DNA of 64,000 nucleotides. It comes from Kaistia granuli DSM 23481. GTDB lineage: Bacteria > Pseudomonadota > Alphaproteobacteria > Rhizobiales > Kaistiaceae. The stretch spans positions 124,001 to 188,000 of the forward strand of contig NZ_AQYH01000010.1 in NCBI RefSeq assembly GCF_000380505.1. The letters are read 5' to 3'. The translations under genes were made by a program, and so were the position numbers. Positions 8,219 to 16,410 of this stretch are shown piece after piece. A model generated the notes under the pieces. That model saw nothing but the letters and a program-made list of their open reading frames with translations. It made no database searches and had not been told where the DNA came from. The first letter of the stretch is position 1; each line of letters begins with the position of its first letter.

Positions 8219-8698
8219 ATGCCGGAGCTCACCCTCGACCAATGGGCGGCGATCCGCGTCGCCTATGAGACGACGGCGGTGCCGCTGCGCGAGCTCGCCG
8301 CCAGCCATGGCGTCAGCCATGTCTCGGTGGCCAAGCGGGCGGAGCGGCAGGGATGGCTGCGGCCGGGCGAGGCGCCGCCGCTGCCGGACGGCGCGGCCGA
8401 GGAAAAGCTGGTGGCGCGGCTCTATCGCACCTTCGAACGGCAGATCGGCGAGCTGGAACTGCGCTTCGCCGGCGCCGAGGGCGGCGTCGACGAGAAGGAT
8501 GCGCGGACGCTATCCGTGCTCGCCCGCACGCTGGAGACGCTGGCGAAGCTGAGGGGAGGCGCGGAAGCGGATGGCGAGGACGTTGGCGGCGGCGTCGACA
8601 TCGATTCTCTCCGGGCGCGCCTTCAGGCACGCCTGGAACAGCTCGACGCGGCGGGGGATGCGGCCGGCGCGACTGCTGGCGGAACTGCGGCCGGATGA
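8219..8698 (+). CDS. GTA small terminase-like DNA-packaging protein (g1-like)
   Basis: A 159-residue protein. The N-terminal 45 residues form a likely helix-turn-helix (VPLRELAASHGVSHVSVAKR) as in small terminases, which recognise DNA and hand it to the large subunit. The middle (about 60-120) is helical, as expected for the oligomerisation region. The alanine/glycine-rich tail overlaps the next gene. GAGG lies upstream of the ATG at 8219. Position directly before the large terminase supports the g1 assignment; sequence similarity to RcGTA g1 itself was not tested. Confidence 0.75.
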   Translation: MPELTLDQWAAIRVAYETTAVPLRELAASHGVSHVSVAKRAERQGWLRPGEAPPLPDGAAEEKLVARLYRTFERQIGELELRFAGAEGGVDEKDARTLSVLARTLETLAKLRGGAEADGEDVGGGVDIDSLRARLQARLEQLDAAGDAAGATAGGTAAG

Positions 8699-9938
8699 GG
8701 TCGAGGCGTTCCAGCAGGATTGGGATTTCTGGGCCCGCGACGACCAGTTTCCGCCCGAGGGCGACTGGCTCACCTGGCTGATGATTGGCGGTCGCGGCGC
8801 CGGCAAGACGCGCGCCGGCGCGGAATGGATCCGTGGCCTCGCCGCCGGCCGCCCGGGTTTTGCGAAATCACCGGTCGGGCATATCGCCCTGATCGGCGAG
8901 ACGCTGGCCGATGTTCGCGACGTGATGATCGAGGGCGTTTCGGGGCTGCTGGCCGTGCATTCGCGCCGCGAGCGGCCGAACTGGCAGCCGTCGCGGCGTC
9001 GGCTCGAATGGCCGAACGGCGCTGTGGCGCTCTGCTTTTCGTCGGAGGATCCCGAAAGCCTGCGAGGGCCGCAATTCGAGGCGGCCTGGGCGGACGAACT
9101 GGGCAAGTGGCGCTATCCGGAGGCCTGCTGGGACATGCTGCAATTCGGCCTCAGGCTCGGCGACATGCCGCGCCAGCTGGTGACGACGACGCCGCGCCCG
9201 ATCCCGCTCTTGAAGCGGCTGCTTTCGGCCGAGCGCAGCGTGATCACCCGCGCCGGCACGTCCGCCAACCTCGCCAATCTGGCGCCGGGTTTCCTGGAGC
9301 GCGTCGTCGGACGCTATCGCGGTACGCGGCTCGGTCGGCAGGAGATTGACGGCGAGTGGATCGAGGATCGCGCCGATGCGCTCTGGAGCCGCGACGACAT
9401 CGAGAGCGCGCGCGTCGACAAGGCGCCGGAACTCGTCCGCATCGCGGTTGCCGTCGATCCGCCCGCCTCGCGCCGCAAGGGAGCGGATGCCTGCGGCATC
9501 GTCGCCTGCGGCCTGGCGGCGGACGGCGTCGCCTATGTGCTGGCCGATCGGAGCCTCGCCGAGGTGAAGCCGGCCGCCTGGGCCGCCGCCGCGATCGGGC
9601 TCTATCGGGCGCTCGACGCCGACATGCTGGTCGCCGAGGTCAACCAGGGCGGTGACATGGTGGCGAGCGTCCTGAACGAGGTCGATCCGGCCGTGCCGGT
9701 AACGTCGGTTCGCGCCACTCGCGGCAAATATCTGCGCGCCGAGCCGGTCGCGGCGCTCTATGCGCAGGGACGGGTGCGCCATGCGGGAACCTTCCCGGCG
9801 CTGGAGGACGAAATGGCGGATTTCGGCCCGGAAGGGCTCGCCAATGGCCGCTCGCCGGATCGGCTCGACGCGCTGGTCTGGGCGCTGACGGCGCTGATGC
9901 TGCGCGCGCCGGGCGAGCCGAGAATCCGGACAATGTGA
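8658..9938 (+). CDS. terL: GTA/phage terminase large subunit (g2)
   Basis: A 426-residue DNA-packaging motor ATPase-nuclease. Walker A GGRGAGKT is at residues 44-51 and the Walker B acidic pair in FEAAWADE at 146-147, with the TTTPRP coupling motif following. The C-terminal nuclease domain shows the acidic residues of the RNase H-like fold (AVAVDPP, LVAEVNQGGD, PDRLDALVWA). The frame is open back to 8571, but the ATG at 8658 begins at the conserved N-terminus and overlaps the small terminase by 41 bp. It packages DNA into proheads with the portal. Unusually, the portal gene is not next but 2.4 kb downstream. Confidence 0.93.
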   Translation: MRPARLLAELRPDEVEAFQQDWDFWARDDQFPPEGDWLTWLMIGGRGAGKTRAGAEWIRGLAAGRPGFAKSPVGHIALIGETLADVRDVMIEGVSGLLAVHSRRERPNWQPSRRRLEWPNGAVALCFSSEDPESLRGPQFEAAWADELGKWRYPEACWDMLQFGLRLGDMPRQLVTTTPRPIPLLKRLLSAERSVITRAGTSANLANLAPGFLERVVGRYRGTRLGRQEIDGEWIEDRADALWSRDDIESARVDKAPELVRIAVAVDPPASRRKGADACGIVACGLAADGVAYVLADRSLAEVKPAAWAAAAIGLYRALDADMLVAEVNQGGDMVASVLNEVDPAVPVTSVRATRGKYLRAEPVAALYAQGRVRHAGTFPALEDEMADFGPEGLANGRSPDRLDALVWALTALMLRAPGEPRIRTM

Positions 9939-10061
9939 CAAGGAGGCGGCTCCCGGCGTCGAAACCCGGTTGTCTTGCGAGGCGAATCTCCGGATGCATC
10001 GAACTGGAGTGGAGCGGACGCCGGCGATCGGGATGTCCGGCGGATGGAATGGGGGCTGTCG

Positions 10062-10835
10062 ATGCAACTTTCGGTGCCGATGCTGTTTGTCTTGTTCACG
10101 GCCCTCGGCCTCGTGTTCTACCTGGTCGGCCGGGTGGCGCTCTACGGCCTTTCGAGGCATGCCGAATACGACGCGCTTTCGATCCCGCAGCCGGCATTCC
10201 TCGGCACCATCGCGACAGCCTGGGCGCTTTCGCTCGGCTTCATCGCCGCCGATATCTGGACGGTCAATTCAAGGGCGGACCAGGCGACGAGCATGGAACG
10301 CTCGGCGATCATCCATCTGCTGCGCAGCACCGAGGCGGATGTCCTCGATGCGCCGAACCTCGCCACGGCGATCGGTGCCTACCGCAAGCATGTGGCGACG
10401 AAGGAATGGCTTAGGGACAACAATGTGGGGCCGGACCGGGAGGTCGAGGCGGCGCTACATGATATCAGCGGCGAGATCGCACGACTGGCGCGTGCCAATG
10501 CCCCGTCGCAGCTGGTGTCGCAGCTTGTGCATGATTTCAACGATCTGCAGGAGGCGCGGAACCTGCGCCTCGCCGTCGGCAACACCTCGATCGACTATTA
10601 CAAATGGTATCTGGTGATCTTCCTGACGTTGCTGACTGCGATCACCATCGCCTCGACCCATGCCGACCGCATCCGCGCCGGCCGGCGGGCCTTGGCGATC
10701 TACGCGATCACGGCTTCGATCAGCCTGTGGATCCTTGCCATCCACGCCAATCCCTATGTCGGGATCGAGGCCCTGCATCCGTCGCTGCTGTTCAACAGCC
10801 AGAAGCACGCCGACATGGCGCTCGACGGTCCGTAG
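10062..10835 (+). CDS. DUF4239-like membrane protein inserted in the GTA cluster
   Basis: A 257-residue protein. It has two N-terminal hydrophobic segments (about 2-24 and 45-65), a central soluble region of roughly 110 residues, and two C-terminal membrane helices around TIASTHADRI, ending with HANPYVG near the tail. This layout matches the protein at 6154 and the DUF4239 family, though the sequences differ widely. The start at 10062 has GGGGG upstream; an in-frame ATG at 10044 is an alternative. It is not a known GTA component. It is convergent with the diguanylate cyclase, and together they split the terminase from the portal. Confidence 0.65.
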   Translation: MQLSVPMLFVLFTALGLVFYLVGRVALYGLSRHAEYDALSIPQPAFLGTIATAWALSLGFIAADIWTVNSRADQATSMERSAIIHLLRSTEADVLDAPNLATAIGAYRKHVATKEWLRDNNVGPDREVEAALHDISGEIARLARANAPSQLVSQLVHDFNDLQEARNLRLAVGNTSIDYYKWYLVIFLTLLTAITIASTHADRIRAGRRALAIYAITASISLWILAIHANPYVGIEALHPSLLFNSQKHADMALDGP

Positions 10836-10862
10836 CCGCCGCGCTACCCCGATCCGTTCAAT

Positions 10863-12056
10863 TCAGGCACCCTCAAGCACCACCACGGCCGGGGTGGCCG
10901 GCGGCGGGCTTGCGATCTGTCGGGCGACGACCACCTGGTTGCGGCCGGCACGCTTCGCCTCGTAGAGCGCGCGATCGGCATCCGCGAGGATGCGATCGAT
11001 GCTGCCGGCCTGTGCCGTGCCGGCCGAGACATCCGACACGGCCAGCCCCGCGCTGACCGTGCAGGTCAGCCGTTCCTCGGTATTCACCAGCGTCAGGAAG
11101 CGGGCGCGCACCGCCTCGGCATGGCGCAGGGCGATTTCGGTCGTCGCGTCGCGAAGGATGAGCGCGAATTCCTCGCCGCCGATCCGGGCGGCCGAAGCGC
11201 CGTCCGGGAGGTCTTGCTTCAGGGCGCGCGCGAAGAGCGCGATGACGCGGTCGCCCATGGCATGCCCATGCGTGTCGTTGATCGACTTGAACTCGTCGAT
11301 ATCGAAGAGGATGGCGATGCTGGCGGGGGGCAGCGGGCCCGCATGCGCCTCGAACAGGGCGCGTCGGTTCATCAACCCGGTAAGGGAATCGGTCAGCGCC
11401 TCGCGCCGATGGGCCTGGACGGTGCGGATCTGGCTCAACGCCATCGTCAGGGCGCCGATGGCCGGAATCGCTCCGATCACCAGCATGATCGACAGATCCT
11501 GGGCCCAGTTTCTGGGCGGGCCCTGTACCACGATGCCGTCATTGAGCAGAACCAGCGCTGCCCGCGGCAGGAACGACAGGCCGACCATGAAATAGAGGGC
11601 GGCGATGGCGATCGTCGTCATCGGAGCCTGCTCGCGCGCCATCCAGTACTCGAACGCCACCATCGCCAGCAGAACGGCCGAGGTCAGGAAGCCGATCGCA
11701 TAGGTGATGCCATTATGGCCGGCGAGGAGCGGCAATAGCGTCGGGATGATCGTTGCGAGGCTCGCCACGCCGATCTGTCGCCAGGGCGAGGTTCCTCGCC
11801 GGAACTGGGCCGCGCTGCCATAGAGATGGGCATTGCCGGCCAGAAGCAGCGTGAAGGCGGCGGCGAGCGGGGGCGAAGACGGGCGGGCGCTGTCGAGGGC
11901 CGAGAAGCCTACACTGACGGCGATCAGCAAGGCGCCGATGCCGCTGGGCAGCAGAAAGCCGTCCTTGCGGGATGTCCGCCAGGCCGCGAACAGGATGGCG
12001 GACAGGAAGGCAGCGGAAAAGCCGATGGCGATAAGGAGCGAGGCGAAATCGAGCAC
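10863..12056 (-). CDS. Membrane-bound GGDEF diguanylate cyclase
   Basis: A 397-residue protein. Six or seven predicted membrane helices fill residues 1-205. A GGDEF domain follows, beginning with DSLTGLMNRR (223-232), with metal-site FDIDEFKSIND and active site GGEEF at 293-297, a competent variant. The position of the RxxD inhibitory site upstream of GGEEF reads PDGA, so product feedback inhibition is probably absent. The start is a GTG at 12056 preceded by GAGAGGA. It makes c-di-GMP from GTP at the inner membrane. It runs against the GTA genes and is divergent from the portal gene, leaving 291 bp for promoters. Confidence 0.92.
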   Translation of the reverse strand: MLDFASLLIAIGFSAAFLSAILFAAWRTSRKDGFLLPSGIGALLIAVSVGFSALDSARPSSPPLAAAFTLLLAGNAHLYGSAAQFRRGTSPWRQIGVASLATIIPTLLPLLAGHNGITYAIGFLTSAVLLAMVAFEYWMAREQAPMTTIAIAALYFMVGLSFLPRAALVLLNDGIVVQGPPRNWAQDLSIMLVIGAIPAIGALTMALSQIRTVQAHRREALTDSLTGLMNRRALFEAHAGPLPPASIAILFDIDEFKSINDTHGHAMGDRVIALFARALKQDLPDGASAARIGGEEFALILRDATTEIALRHAEAVRARFLTLVNTEERLTCTVSAGLAVSDVSAGTAQAGSIDRILADADRALYEAKRAGRNQVVVARQIASPPPATPAVVVLEGA

Positions 12057-12347
12057 CAGATAGTCCTCTCAGGCGGGAACACCCAATGGGCCCCAGCGCC
12101 TTGGCGCGGACCCGACCAAGCCCTGGTTCGGGCCTCGCCTTCCAAAACCTGCGTGCATGATCCCGTTGTCCGCCGTTAACGCATGGAGAGGCGCGCCAGC
12201 GTCAACAGGTTGCCCCGCAGTAAATGGCAGCGGAGAGGTTGCAAGACAAGACTTTTCGCTGCCCGGGCCGCATGCGGAAACGGGCCGGAGCGAATGATTT
12301 TTCCGCTTCGCCATGGCCCGCAGACAAGCTTTCGGATCGGAGACGCC
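12057..12347. other. Divergent region between diguanylate cyclase and portal genes
   Basis: A 291-bp gap between the divergent cyclase and portal starts. The interruption makes an independent promoter for the portal-to-holin part of the GTA cluster necessary, and it should lie here. No convincing -35/-10 pair was recognised by eye. Confidence 0.45.
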
Positions 12348-13556
12348 ATGAAACCGAACCTTCTTGCCCGCCTGTTCGGCGGGCGTGCCGCCGTGCCCGA
12401 GGCGAAAGCCTCCCGGGCCGGGCCGCTGATCGCCCTGCAGGGACACGGCCGTCCGGTCTGGACGTCCCGCGACCTCGCCTCGCTCGCCCGCGAAGGCTTC
12501 ATGAAAAACGCCATCGTCTATCGCGCCGTGACGATGATCGCCGAGGCCGCCGCCTCGGTGCCGCTGCTCGCCTATGAAGGCGAGGCCGAGCGGCCGGATC
12601 ATCCGCTGCTGGCGCTCTTGGCGCATCCGAACGCACGCCAGTCCGGCGCCGCCTGGTTCGAGGCGCTCTACGGCAATTGGCTCGTTTCCGGCAATGCCTA
12701 TGCCGAGCTGGTCAAGCTTGGCGGGCTGCCGGCCGAACTGCATGCGCTGCGGCCGGACCGGATGAAGGTGGTGGCGGGGCCGGATGGCTGGCCCGAAGCC
12801 TATGAGTATTCCGTCGCCGGCCGGTCGGTGCGCTTTCCGGTCGAGGACGGCCAGTCGCCGATCCTGCATCTTCGAACCTATCATCCGCTCGACGACCACT
12901 ACGGCTTCGCGCCGCTGGAGGCGGCGGCGGTGGCGCTCGACCTGCACAATGCCGCCGGTGCCTGGAACAAGGCCCTGCTCGACAATGCGGCGCGGCCCTC
13001 CGGCGCGCTGGTCTATCGCGGCGAGGGGGGCGCCAATCTCAGCCAGGACCAGTTTGAGCGCCTGAAGCGCGAACTGGAGGCGAACTATACCGGCGCCGTC
13101 AATGCCGGCCGGCCGCTTCTGCTCGAGGGCGGACTGGACTGGACCTCGATGGCGCTCACCCCGCGCGACATGGATTTCATGGAGGCGAAGCACGGCGCGG
13201 CGCGCGAGATCGCGCTCGCCTTCGGCGTGCCGCCCATGCTGCTGGGCATTCCGGGCGACAACACCTATGCGAACTATGCCGAGGCCAACCGCGTCTTCTG
13301 GCGCCAGACCGTCCTGCCGCTGGTCGGCCGCACGGCCGAGGCGCTGGCGGCGTGGCTGGCGCCGCACTATCCGGGCGGCGGGCTGCGGCTCGGCTTTGAC
13401 ACCGATGCTGTGGAAGCGCTTTCGGTCGAGCGCGCCGCGCTCTGGAGCCGGGTCGGCGCCGCGGATTTCCTGACGCGCGACGAGAAGCGGCAGGCGGTTG
13501 GGTATGGGGTGGAGGGGCGGGCTCTGGAAGAAGGAGAAGAGGGGTGGACGACTTGA
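12348..13556 (+). CDS. GTA/phage portal protein, HK97 family (g3)
   Basis: A 402-residue HK97-type portal (PF04860). Typical features are FMKNAIVYRAVTMIAEAAAS near the N-terminus, the central ALRPDRMKVV region, HPLDDHYGFAPLEAAAVAL, and IALAFGVPPMLLGIPGDNTYANY before the C-terminal wing and crown. Twelve copies form the DNA entry ring at a capsid vertex and bind the large terminase. The ATG at 12348 is preceded by CGGAGACGCC; the frame extends further upstream without family similarity. The 3' end overlaps the next small gene by 13 bp. Confidence 0.93.
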   Translation: MKPNLLARLFGGRAAVPEAKASRAGPLIALQGHGRPVWTSRDLASLAREGFMKNAIVYRAVTMIAEAAASVPLLAYEGEAERPDHPLLALLAHPNARQSGAAWFEALYGNWLVSGNAYAELVKLGGLPAELHALRPDRMKVVAGPDGWPEAYEYSVAGRSVRFPVEDGQSPILHLRTYHPLDDHYGFAPLEAAAVALDLHNAAGAWNKALLDNAARPSGALVYRGEGGANLSQDQFERLKRELEANYTGAVNAGRPLLLEGGLDWTSMALTPRDMDFMEAKHGAAREIALAFGVPPMLLGIPGDNTYANYAEANRVFWRQTVLPLVGRTAEALAAWLAPHYPGGGLRLGFDTDAVEALSVERAALWSRVGAADFLTRDEKRQAVGYGVEGRALEEGEEGWTT

Positions 13557-13732
13557 CCCGCATCTTCGCCAGCCGCGGCGACCTCGCGCATCTTGCACTG
13601 TTCCTCTGGGCTTCCGGCGCCAGCGCGCTGCTGGTCTGGGCGCTCCGGGAACTCGCCAGCTCCAACCGCCGCTTCAACGACTTCGTCGCCGAGATCGCCC
13701 GGCTGAATCGGTTCTTCAACGACCGGCGGTAA
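13544..13732 (+). CDS. Small membrane-segment protein after portal (g3.5-like)
   Basis: A 62-residue protein starting with GTG at 13544 behind AAGGAGAAGAGG, overlapping the portal gene by 13 bp. Residues about 14-34 form one hydrophobic segment (HLALFLWASGASALLVWAL), followed by a basic, polar helix ending FNDRR. A small protein of this sort sits between portal and protease in RcGTA (g3.5), and the position is the reason for the comparison. No biochemical role is known. Confidence 0.7.
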   Translation: MDDLTRIFASRGDLAHLALFLWASGASALLVWALRELASSNRRFNDFVAEIARLNRFFNDRR

Positions 13733-13789
13733 GGGATTCTGGCGACAGATGTTTTCGGGTCTTCACGCCGCAAGTCGGGAGACTGTCCA

Positions 13790-13904
13790 CCGTCATCCTC
13801 GCGAAGGCGAGGATCCATCCAGCCGGGTTACAGGGAAGCTCGCACTTCCCGCGCTTCGGCTGAATGGATCCCGGATCTCCGCTTCGCTGCGTCCGGGATG
13901 ACGG
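13790..13904. repeat. Dispersed palindromic element, family A, copy 3
   Basis: Starts CCGTCATCCTCGCGAAGGCG and ends CCGGGATGACGG, so the ends CCGTCATCC/GGATGACGG are inverse. A left hairpin (TCCTCGC...GCGAGGA), the pair ATGGATCC/GGATCCAT around the centre and a right hairpin give a cloverleaf-like fold. Confidence 0.8.
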
Positions 13905-13946
13905 CGAGGGTGGGCTCGGGGCAACATCAACGGAGAACATGCCGAC

Positions 13947-14051
13947 ATGACAGTCCTCCTCAACCGCATGCTGCGGCGCCTCGCGCCGGACCACCGCCAG
14001 GTGTTTCGCGATTTCGTCGGCGCGCTGGAGCGGCTGATCGGCCGGCCGTGA
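13947..14051 (+). CDS. Possible 34-residue protein
   Basis: A short frame, MTVLLNRMLRRLAPDH through LERLIGRP, starts at 13947 with GGAG 13 bases upstream. The predicted product is basic and helical. The spacing from GGAG is longer than usual, and nothing is known of the product. It lies between the palindromic element and the protease gene and could be the end of a degraded GTA gene. Confidence 0.3.
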   Translation: MTVLLNRMLRRLAPDHRQVFRDFVGALERLIGRP

Positions 14052-14282
14052 AACTGTGAGCGCGCCAGCCGTAACGGTTTGACGACATGCCGCTCTCATC
14101 CTTCTCAGGAGGCCCGGATCGGCCGTCGCGAAGGAGGCAAGGCGACTGGCTGCGCGATGCACCACCGGCGCCCGGCACGAAGGCGATGTCGCCGGCCGCC
14201 TGAATCACCCTGTCAGCCGCCCGCCCCAACCCCTTGATCCGACTCCTCCCTTTTCCGCGGCGCTCGCCGCGAAGGAGACCGC

Positions 14283-14870
14283 ATGGCCATCCCGCAGACG
14301 CCCGCCCTCGAGACCAAGTTCGCCGCCGCGGACCTTTCCGGCATCGACGGCGAAGGGGTCTTTTCCGGCTATGCCAGCCTGTTCGGCTCGGCCGATCTCT
14401 CTGGCGATCTCGTCATGCCGGGCGCCTTTCGCCGCTCGCTGGCGACCCGAAGCGCCGGCGGAATCCGCATGCTCTACCAGCACGATCCGGCCGAACCGAT
14501 CGGTGTCTGGATGGAGATCCGCGAGGACCCGCGCGGCCTGTTCGTCAGGGGGCGTCTCATGCCCGACGTGGCGCGGGGCCGCGAAGTGGCGAGCCTTATG
14601 CGGGCCGGCGCGCTCGACGGGCTCTCGATCGGCTTCAAGACCGTCAAGGCCCGTGCCGACCGCACGGCTGGTATCCGCCGGCTGGTGGAGATCGACCTCT
14701 GGGAGATCTCGGTCGTCACCTTTCCGATGCAGCCCGACGCCCGCGTCTCGACCGTGAAGACCACCGGCCTGGCGGCGCGGATGCGCCGGGCCGCCCGATC
14801 CCTCCACCCGACCCGCCTTCCTCTCCACCCGACCGGCCTTCCTCTTCACCCGACAAGGACAACGCGATGA
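14283..14870 (+). CDS. GTA/HK97-type prohead maturation protease (g4)
   Basis: A 195-residue serine protease of the HK97 prohead family (peptidase U35/S78). The catalytic histidine is H67 (MLYQHDPAEPIG) and the serine S115 (DGLSIGFKT), with EIDLWEISVVTFPM following. It trims the capsid protein delta domain during assembly. The ATG at 14283 comes after GAAGGAGACCGC. The C-terminal 23 residues are a run of LHPTRLP/LHPTGLP repeats produced by a 21-bp tandem DNA repeat, which is not part of the fold. The stop overlaps the capsid gene start as ATGA. Confidence 0.9.
   Translation: MAIPQTPALETKFAAADLSGIDGEGVFSGYASLFGSADLSGDLVMPGAFRRSLATRSAGGIRMLYQHDPAEPIGVWMEIREDPRGLFVRGRLMPDVARGREVASLMRAGALDGLSIGFKTVKARADRTAGIRRLVEIDLWEISVVTFPMQPDARVSTVKTTGLAARMRRAARSLHPTRLPLHPTGLPLHPTRTTR
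14802..14857 (+). repeat. 21-bp tandem repeat in the 3' end of the protease gene
   Basis: About two and two-thirds units of the form CTCCACCCGACCGGCCTTCCT lie at the end of the protease gene. They encode LHPTRLP-LHPTGLP-LHPT. The units differ by one to three bases and keep the frame. Confidence 0.75.
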
Positions 14871-16096
14871 CAGAGACCCTCTCCGCCGCCCCCGAGGCGA
14901 AATCCGCCGAGAGCGGCGACGTTTCCGCCGCCTTCGACGATTTCATGCGCGCCTTCGAGGCGTTCAAGGACACGAATGACGAGCGGCTGACCGAGATCGA
15001 GACCAAGCTCACGGCCGATGTTGTCACCACCGACAAGCTCGACCGCATCAACAAGGCGCTGGACGAGCTGACGCTGAAGGGCCGCCGGCCGCCGCTCTCG
15101 GCCGAGCGCGGGCCGGCGCGACCTTCCGAGCACAAGCAGGCTTTCGAAAGCTATGTGCGCGGCGGCGACGAGGACGGCTTCCGCCGGCTGGAGCAAAAGG
15201 CGCTCTCGGCTGGTTCGAACGCCGATGGCGGCTATCTTGTGCCGATCGAAACGGAGACGGAGATCGGCAAGCGCCTCGCCGCCATCTCGCCGATCCGCGC
15301 CATCGCCGATGTTCGCCAGGTCTCGTCGGGCACCTATCGCAAGCCGTTCATGACCGCCGGTCCGGCGGTCGGCTGGGCCGGCGAGACCGATGCGCGCCCG
15401 CAGACCGCCTCGCCCACCATCGCTGCGCTCGATTTCCCGGCGATGGAGCTCTACGCCATGCCGGCGGCGACGGCGGGGCTGCTCGACGACTCGGCCGTCA
15501 ACATCGATGACTGGATCGCCGCCGAGGTGGAGGGCGCCTTCGCGGCGCAGGAGGGTACCGCCTTCGTCTCCGGCGACGGCAGCAACAAGCCGAAGGGCTT
15601 CCTCGCCTATACGACCGCCGCCGAGGCGAGCTGGGTCTGGGGCAAGCTCGGTTATGTCGTGACGGGCGCCTCCGGCGGGCTTCCCTCCAGCAATCCGTCC
15701 GACGTGCTGGTCGACCTGATCTACACGCTGAAGGCCGGCTATCGCGCCAATGCCCGCTTCGTCCTGAACCGCCGCACCCAGGCCTCGATCCGCAAGCTGA
15801 AGGACGCCGACGGCCATTATCTCTGGCAGCCGGCGGCGGTGGCGGGCGGCGAGGCGTCGCTGCTGGGCTTCCCGGTCACCGAGGCCGAGGACATGCCCGA
15901 CATCGGCGCCAATTCGCTGTCGCTCGCCTTCGGCGATTTTCGCCGCGGTTACTTGGTCGTCGACCGCCTCGGCGTCCGCGTGTTGCGCGATCCCTATTCG
16001 GCGAAACCCTACGTCCTCTTCTACACCACGAAGCGTGTCGGCGGCGGCGTCCAGGACTTTGACGCGATCAAGCTGCTGAAGTTCGGCACGAGCTAG
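14867..16096 (+). CDS. GTA/phage major capsid protein, HK97 family (g5)
   Basis: A 409-residue HK97-fold major capsid protein. Residues 1-85 are acidic and helical (FDDFMRAFEAFKDTNDERL), the scaffold-like delta domain removed by the protease. The mature part begins around residue 90-100. It contains GGYLVPIETETEIGK, the AAATAGLLDDSAVNIDDWIA spine-helix region, FVSGDGSNKPKGFL, and ends in VGGGVQDFDAIKLLKFGTS. The ATG at 14867 overlaps the protease stop; the longer open frame upstream lies entirely over the protease gene and is rejected. After it the operon is broken by palindromic elements. Confidence 0.95.
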   Translation: MTETLSAAPEAKSAESGDVSAAFDDFMRAFEAFKDTNDERLTEIETKLTADVVTTDKLDRINKALDELTLKGRRPPLSAERGPARPSEHKQAFESYVRGGDEDGFRRLEQKALSAGSNADGGYLVPIETETEIGKRLAAISPIRAIADVRQVSSGTYRKPFMTAGPAVGWAGETDARPQTASPTIAALDFPAMELYAMPAATAGLLDDSAVNIDDWIAAEVEGAFAAQEGTAFVSGDGSNKPKGFLAYTTAAEASWVWGKLGYVVTGASGGLPSSNPSDVLVDLIYTLKAGYRANARFVLNRRTQASIRKLKDADGHYLWQPAAVAGGEASLLGFPVTEAEDMPDIGANSLSLAFGDFRRGYLVVDRLGVRVLRDPYSAKPYVLFYTTKRVGGGVQDFDAIKLLKFGTS

Positions 16097-16146
16097 GGGC
16101 AAGACCCGACCGCTCCCATAGAGCGCTTTCACATCCTCCGCCCCTC

Positions 16147-16256
16147 CGCCGTCATCCTCGCGAAAGCAAGGATCCATGCAGCTGGGTTGTCGGACGGCTC
16201 GCACCTCCCGACGCCTCGGCTGCATGGATCCCGGGTCTTCGCCCGGGACGACGCCG
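16147..16256. repeat. Dispersed palindromic element, family A, copy 4
   Basis: Starts CGCCGTCATCCTCGCGAAAG and ends CCCGGGACGACGCCG. The two arms GGATCCATGCAGC and GGCTGCATGGATCC are inverse. Very close in design to copy 3. Confidence 0.8.
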
Positions 16257-16274
16257 AGCGTTGGCCTCTCCCGA

Positions 16275-16296
16275 CCCCTCCCCACAAGGGGGAGGG
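16275..16296. repeat. Family B hairpin (CCCCTCCCC-ACAA-GGGGGAGGG)
   Basis: A near-perfect 9-bp stem with an ACAA loop, matching the arms of element B at 17444-17564. A second GC-rich fold follows at about 16310-16350. It may attenuate transcription downstream of the capsid gene, but there is no U tract. Confidence 0.65.
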
Positions 16297-16410
16297 AACC
16301 CATTCCTTCGGCCGGCCCCGGTTCCCTCCCGCCGGGGCTGGCCGGGAGCGGCGTCTGGCTCCCCGCCGGCGCCGCTCCATCCCAATTCTCATCCTCATCC
16401 AGGAGCCATC

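Larger units (their letters stand above)
13733..14282. other. 550-bp region between g3.5-like and protease genes
   Basis: In an otherwise tight operon this gap holds palindromic element A3 (13790-13904) and one possible 34-codon gene at 13947. The remainder, 14052-14282, shows nothing recognisable. Confidence 0.6.
16097..16410. other. 314-bp region filled with two palindromic elements
   Basis: The gap between capsid and adaptor genes holds a family A element (16147-16256) directly followed by a family B-like hairpin region (16275-16350). No gene is evident; the ribosome-binding site AGGAG for the adaptor is at 16401-16405. Confidence 0.65.

Noticed and set aside
14234-14866. N-terminal extension of the major capsid protein by 211 codons
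   Set aside because: It lies wholly over the protease gene in another frame, is proline/arginine-rich, and the capsid ATG at 14867 overlaps the protease stop as expected for coupled genes.
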